Below are positions 9,632 through 13,073 of a stretch of DNA of 13,073 nucleotides, one piece after another. The first letter of the stretch is position 1; every line of letters begins with the position of its first letter. This DNA comes from Candidatus Nitrosotalea sp. FS (GTDB lineage Archaea; Thermoproteota; Nitrososphaeria; Nitrososphaerales; Nitrosopumilaceae). The stretch lies in the NCBI RefSeq assembly GCF_011319475.1, contig NZ_RCMC01000275.1, positions 1 to 13,073 of the forward strand, in the 5' to 3' direction. The position numbers and the translations under genes are program-made. A model generated the notes under the pieces. That model ran no database searches, was not told where the DNA came from, and saw nothing but the letters and a program-made list of their open reading frames with translations.

Positions 9632-12403
9632 TTACATATTCTCCAATTCTTGTGGAGCCAGCAAATTTTTCGAGTCGGATGGATCCAGTATAGAGGGTAT
9701 TTGTTGCACATTATTGCCTTTCGGTATATCATCTATTGTATTATCATACCATCTTATTTGATCGTATATCTTGTCAAAATACATTCTGATTTTCATGTCT
9801 TTAGCCCTAGCATCTAGTGACTGTAAATTCGATACTATATCTTTTGCAGGGTCTTTCCAAGGATTCACAGAAGCATCGGGAATTATTACTTCTGTACCTA
9901 TAACCAATAAAGCTACTTGTTCATCTGAGAGTCCAGCATATGAAAATGCAAATCCTACTCCTTGCTCAAGAAATACCTGTTGTTCATTAAAGCTTGGATT
10001 ATATGCAGTGACTATGTAATTAATTTCAGCCTCATTTCCAGCAATACTCCTACTTACTTTTACATCGAGGTGTTGATTTGGAGGAATCAAAGGTGCACCA
10101 ATAGTTGTCGCAGCTCCCTGATCAAGTTTACCATTTCCCCAACCCATGAAGTACGATTTGATATTACCGACAGGGCTCACTGCACTCATTCCCCACCTCC
10201 AATGAAGATGAAGGCATAACTCAGCACAGAATGGTGCTGGCGTTTTGTAAAAACCTCGTGAGTCTAGACCATGAAAAGCACTTACATGTACATTATCAAA
10301 AGTACCCTGTCGAGATACTTTACGTACAATCATCTTGTAGTTTTTTGATGGATTGTTCTGGTCAGTTGGAGATGGCCATACAAAGACCGTTTGACGTGGC
10401 AGTCCACCATCATTCTTTGTATCAACTGTTTGTTCGCCCCTACAATATACTCCAACAAAAGACGGTCTATTTCCTAAAACTGCAGGCACACCATAATCAA
10501 ACAACCACGACCAATGAGGTAATACTGGGCTCATCTCAAATTGAAATCCTCGAAGAGCAGTTGCTCCAATTACATTTTTAGGATCAGGAGCCACCAACGA
10601 CGGATCATTCCTCACTCGTGCTAACTTTCGGCCCGCCTGCCAATCAGCTCCATACATTCCCCAAGTGGGTGCAGCCTTAGCGAAGGTAGAAGCACCCGTA
10701 AATCTATTCCAATACCAGACATTGTCCCATTTACTACTGTTTGAATCTGTCAATAAAACCACTTGTACTGCATCATTTGCCATTTGTTTCATGTCACCCA
10801 GCATTGGATCTGTACTATGACTAGAAGGAATTACATTATCAGGTTTGATAACAATCGTTCCCTTCAGCCATTCAACACTTGGTAAAGCATCCTTACTAGA
10901 AGCTATTCGCTTATAACGCATAGACATCTGTGGATAAAATTTGCAAGCTATTGCAGCACCCCCTGGATCAAAGTCATTCTTTTGATCTCGAAGTACAAGG
11001 CTCATTGCTACCTCAACTTTACACTTTTTAGGAATACTCCAGCTCAAAGTAAGTTTTAGTCCTATCTGATAATTGGAAGCAGGCCCGCCTACAGTAGATT
11101 GTTCCAATATGGGAGGATTATCAGAATTGCTTAAAGCGTCGCTGATATTCAGAGATGTCGGATCCGACTCACCCTTAAATTTTACATAAAGATCTTTAAA
11201 CGAAATTTCTTTTACTATCTCTTCGACGAAATCGAAAGGATCCACAATATTCTGATTAATATTAGTTCTGTCTTTCAACTTTAGACTCGTTATGCGAAGA
11301 CCAGAATCTGGCGTTATGTCAAATGAACACTGCCATTTAGGAACACTTCCAGACTTTTGAGAGTCAATAGAATATGATTGTGATGCATCTACAGTTATTT
11401 CAGCAGTATTCTTCCAATTCAATTCATCATAAAGGAGGCGTTGATTTCCAATTAATCGACGACCTATTCTTTTCTGAGTTTCAGGGGAATTACCTCGGAT
11501 GGCTTTAAAAATTACATATGAACAAACTTTACAAAAGTCAACATCTGCCTGAATCTGATATTGAGTAGAGTTTGGAATTCTCCGCATTAAACAATCAAAA
11601 TCAGAATGCAAAACATTCTTTCTGTAACCATCACCTCCTTCCACTAATTTGATTCCAGGTATATTTGGATCAGCACTGCCGTATCGATAAAATTTAAGAC
11701 TTGCGCCTGCATTTACAGGCCAAGAGAAGGGTAAACGAGGTATTACCTCTAACGGATTCTTACCGTTATCAAGATCCGTTCTCTGTGCATCATTTATGAA
11801 TATCAGATTAGGTGGGAAATACTGATCCCAGTAGAGACCATCATTAGGATCCTTTTCATAATCAGGTCCTGGTAAATCATATTCATTAGCTAAACAACCT
11901 TCTCGTTCACCTATGGCACGAATTATTACCTTGGTCCAATAATCTCCAGTAGCTATTACCGCAACGAATGGTATGGGATAAGTATCTGAATAATCTATTT
12001 GATAGAGCTCACCAGCTGAATTCCCCTTCTTTATTATCGCAATCAAACTTCCTACAGGTCCATAATAATTCTCTCCCCAAATCGAAAGGGGAGTCTTATC
12101 AATATCTGGCATGATAGCATTTTTCAGGTAATCAGAAAGCAGATGTGAGTCTGATGGATCTACTGAAATTACATTGTTTTGCTGTTGCAATTTAAAATCA
12201 TTTGTTAAACAAGAATCAAAATAAACCGCAATTCTATAACGTCCATCTAACTTAAATTGATTAAATGATGGCAAAATAGTTATTTCGTTCCAAACCTTTG
12301 CAACAATGGAGTAAAATTCAGCATCTTCGAATCCTTGGCCTAAGAGAAGAAGACTAAATGGGCCATCACCTGCTGGCGCGCAGGGAAAAAATCTAGTAAT
12401 CAA
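9632..12403 (-). CDS. M64 (IgA peptidase)-like protein with a degenerate catalytic motif, 923 residues, TTG start
   Basis: Residues about 13-300 follow the layout of family M64 metallopeptidases: an opening DGPFSLLLLGQGFEDAEF (13-30), the strand PFVAVIATGDYW before the active-site region, LANEYD (171-176) matching the usual LADEY, VEGGDGYRKN (254-263) and paired cysteines in C271-LMRR and C291-KVC. Where M64 enzymes have HExxH, this protein reads R162-A-I-G-E166, so both zinc-binding histidines and the catalytic glutamate are gone. It is probably a non-catalytic homologue. The remaining ~620 residues are unrecognised. They contain a Cys/His cluster C726-AEL-C730-L-H732-L-H734-WRW that could bind a metal. 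No signal peptide is seen. An in-frame TAA at 12440-12442 lies upstream, no in-frame ATG follows it, and the first internal ATG is codon 98, inside the domain. I therefore accept TTG, with GGGGG 6 bases upstream. The gene heads the operon and looks more AT-rich than the next three. Confidence 0.88.
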   Translation of the reverse strand: MITRFFPCAPAGDGPFSLLLLGQGFEDAEFYSIVAKVWNEITILPSFNQFKLDGRYRIAVYFDSCLTNDFKLQQQNNVISVDPSDSHLLSDYLKNAIMPDIDKTPLSIWGENYYGPVGSLIAIIKKGNSAGELYQIDYSDTYPIPFVAVIATGDYWTKVIIRAIGEREGCLANEYDLPGPDYEKDPNDGLYWDQYFPPNLIFINDAQRTDLDNGKNPLEVIPRLPFSWPVNAGASLKFYRYGSADPNIPGIKLVEGGDGYRKNVLHSDFDCLMRRIPNSTQYQIQADVDFCKVCSYVIFKAIRGNSPETQKRIGRRLIGNQRLLYDELNWKNTAEITVDASQSYSIDSQKSGSVPKWQCSFDITPDSGLRITSLKLKDRTNINQNIVDPFDFVEEIVKEISFKDLYVKFKGESDPTSLNISDALSNSDNPPILEQSTVGGPASNYQIGLKLTLSWSIPKKCKVEVAMSLVLRDQKNDFDPGGAAIACKFYPQMSMRYKRIASSKDALPSVEWLKGTIVIKPDNVIPSSHSTDPMLGDMKQMANDAVQVVLLTDSNSSKWDNVWYWNRFTGASTFAKAAPTWGMYGADWQAGRKLARVRNDPSLVAPDPKNVIGATALRGFQFEMSPVLPHWSWLFDYGVPAVLGNRPSFVGVYCRGEQTVDTKNDGGLPRQTVFVWPSPTDQNNPSKNYKMIVRKVSRQGTFDNVHVSAFHGLDSRGFYKTPAPFCAELCLHLHWRWGMSAVSPVGNIKSYFMGWGNGKLDQGAATTIGAPLIPPNQHLDVKVSRSIAGNEAEINYIVTAYNPSFNEQQVFLEQGVGFAFSYAGLSDEQVALLVIGTEVIIPDASVNPWKDPAKDIVSNLQSLDARAKDMKIRMYFDKIYDQIRWYDNTIDDIPKGNNVQQIPSILDPSDSKNLLAPQELENM
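9641..9644 (-). promoter_or_regulatory. Shine-Dalgarno site of the DUF6603-type gene
   Basis: The minus strand reads GGAG, then 9 bases, then the ATG at 9631. The site lies inside the last codons of the M64-like gene. It supports the ATG that abuts the preceding TAA. Confidence 0.5.
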
Positions 12404-12409
12404 AAAATT

Positions 12410-12414
12410 CCCCC
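12410..12414 (-). promoter_or_regulatory. Possible Shine-Dalgarno site of the M64-like gene
   Basis: The minus strand has GGGGG followed by AATTTT and the TTG at 12403. The run can pair partly, through G-U pairs, with a CCUCC anti-Shine-Dalgarno. It is the only purine-rich site near a start in this frame and therefore supports the TTG start. Confidence 0.4.
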
Positions 12415-12482
12415 AGCGATCTATGTTTTCTAAAATACATTATTGTCATATGCAAAACCTAATAATTTTCAGCAGCAAACTT

Positions 12483-12491
12483 CTATAAAAG
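12483..12491 (-). promoter_or_regulatory. Candidate archaeal TATA box for the operon
   Basis: The minus strand reads CTTTTATAG, close to the archaeal TTTATA-type box, preceded by purine-rich GAAGAG that could serve as a BRE. Transcription would begin roughly 25 bases downstream, near 12460, leaving a leader of about 55 bases before the TTG at 12403. AT-rich alternatives exist, such as TATTTTAG near 12429-12436, which would give an almost leaderless transcript, and TATATA at 12640-12645. The choice is therefore tentative. Confidence 0.3.
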
Positions 12492-12645
12492 ACTCTTCGT
12501 TTAACATTGATTTATGATCAAATAATTTCACGAAATCCTGGTTTGATATTATTTTTTGATAAAAATTTGTTAGATCCTTCAGATATTTCCATTTTAATGA
12601 ATATGGATGAGATAAAAAGATCTGTCAGGCTTGTTCCTACTATAT

Positions 12646-12668
12646 ACAAAAGCAAACAACAAAACTAG
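12646..12668 (-). terminator. Candidate T-rich terminator of the recombinase gene
   Basis: About 20 bases past the recombinase stop, the minus strand becomes T-rich in short runs (TTTTG, TTG, TTTG, TTTTG). Archaeal RNA polymerase commonly stops at such tracts without a hairpin. No stem-loop was seen. Confidence 0.3.
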
Positions 12669-12685
12669 ACTACTGGATAAACGCG

Positions 12686-13073
12686 TTAGTCTTGAGTATT
12701 AATTTGGTATCTTTCCATGCGCCGGACCTTTGCCTCAAGTTCGCCAAGTTTCTCCAGTGCAATATCTTTTTCCCGGTTTGTCTGCTCTAACCTCTGTCTT
12801 TCTAGCTTTTCAGCTTCAAGCTTTTGGGCAAGCCTATTCTCCTCGCTTATCATCAGGTGTGGCATAGCCTGTAGATAATCTGGGACCATGTCCAGGATAT
12901 CTGTCCAGTAATAGTTCTTGTCGGTTCCCACCAGTCCGTCATGGCCCATAAGGCGCTCCTTTATCACAAGTGCTGATAGTGTATCCCTCTTCTTTGTGGT
13001 CTCCATCATCACCTTGTCCCAATATCTCCTAAAGCCATGAGTCATTGGAACTTCGTGTCTTCTTTTTCCTTCT
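12686..13073 (-). CDS. Tyrosine recombinase/integrase, C-terminal part (5' end outside the window)
   Basis: The frame is open from the right edge to the TAA at 12686-12688. An ATG at 13045 is internal, because the upstream in-frame codons (EGKRRHEVP) continue the catalytic domain. Counting from that methionine, the motifs are H3-G-F-R6 (the HxxR box), G34-H35 in KERLMGH, and Y45-Y46, one of which should be the nucleophile that attacks DNA. The first catalytic arginine would lie outside the window. After ISEENRL the last ~50 residues form a charged coiled coil (LEAEKLERQRLEQTNREK), as in integrases I know from Nitrososphaerota. The enzyme would catalyse site-specific integration or excision of an element. 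It lies on the same strand as the giant-protein operon, 282 bases upstream of it. Whether the N-terminal part is intact, or split by integration as in SSV-type elements, cannot be seen. Confidence 0.88.
   Translation of the reverse strand, partial: EGKRRHEVPMTHGFRRYWDKVMMETTKKRDTLSALVIKERLMGHDGLVGTDKNYYWTDILDMVPDYLQAMPHLMISEENRLAQKLEAEKLERQRLEQTNREKDIALEKLGELEAKVRRMERYQINTQD

Larger units (their letters stand above)
1..12403 (-). other. Four-gene operon of giant proteins (M64-like, DUF6603-type, Ig/hairpin protein, fourth protein)
   Basis: Four minus-strand genes fill more than 12.4 kb with essentially no intergenic DNA. The junctions are TAAATG at 9634-9629, ATGA at 6116-6113 and TGAAATG at 2552-2546. 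Shine-Dalgarno sites for the second and fourth genes sit inside the preceding coding sequence, and only a weak one is seen for the third. No internal promoter or terminator space exists, so one transcript starting in the 12404-12685 gap is expected. The operon has no visible end here, so further genes may follow beyond base 1. Confidence 0.85.
12404..12685. other. AT-rich intergenic region between the integrase gene and the operon
   Basis: This 282-base gap is the only sizeable non-coding stretch. It contains the candidate operon promoter and the T-rich tract downstream of the recombinase, both on the minus strand. I saw no tRNA, no clear inverted or direct repeat and no recognisable attachment core. 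A 23-codon plus-strand frame at 12597-12668 is not supported as a gene. Confidence 0.7.

Noticed and set aside
1..12403. Assignment of the operon to an extracellular contractile injection system or phage tail
   Set aside because: No sheath, tube, baseplate, spike or AAA+ protein is present in the window, and size and Ig domains alone are not enough.
12597..12668. Plus-strand 23-codon reading frame (MNMDEIKRSV...) in the intergenic region
   Set aside because: It has no clear ribosome site, is too short to judge, overlaps the candidate terminator tract and has no recognisable product.
12404..12685. Attachment site or CRISPR-like repeats in the intergenic gap
   Set aside because: No repeated unit, tRNA fragment or convincing inverted repeat was found by eye.

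Overview
The window looks archaeal, most likely from a Nitrososphaerota (Thaumarchaeota) genome or an element integrated in one. The best evidence is the partial tyrosine recombinase at the right edge. Its THGFR and KERLMGH motifs, paired tyrosine and ISEENRL lead-in to a C-terminal coiled coil match the integrases I know from ammonia-oxidising archaea. The moderate-to-low GC, frequent ATA/AGA codons and short Shine-Dalgarno sites fit but do not prove this. No rRNA, tRNA, CRISPR array or insertion sequence was recognised.

Layout, read along the minus strand from right to left. (1) 13073-12686: the 3' part of a tyrosine recombinase gene. (2) 12685-12404: a 282-base AT-rich gap with a T-rich tract that may terminate the recombinase transcript and a TATA-like box that may start the next one. 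(3) 12403-1 and beyond: one tightly packed operon of four very large genes. These are a 923-residue protein with an IgA-peptidase (M64)-like N-terminal domain that lacks the HExxH catalytic motif, a 1172-residue DUF6603-type protein, a 1188-residue protein with a mid-protein membrane hairpin and a C-terminal Ig-like domain, and a protein of at least 849 residues that runs off the left edge. The three junctions are TAAATG (abutting), ATGA (4-base overlap) and TGAAATG (1-base gap), so the genes are almost certainly co-transcribed and translationally coupled.

From memory, all four proteins resemble large uncharacterised families I associate mainly with bacteria, but I could not run a search. None has an evident Sec signal peptide. 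Together they look like one conserved multi-protein system, possibly a cell-associated or secreted assembly, placed next to an integrase. Its function is unknown, and nothing in this window (no tail sheath, tube, baseplate, AAA+ ATPase or nuclease) allows a firm assignment. The best candidate for an undescribed system is this four-gene set itself, with its pseudo-peptidase lead gene and long beta-rich DUF6603 protein.
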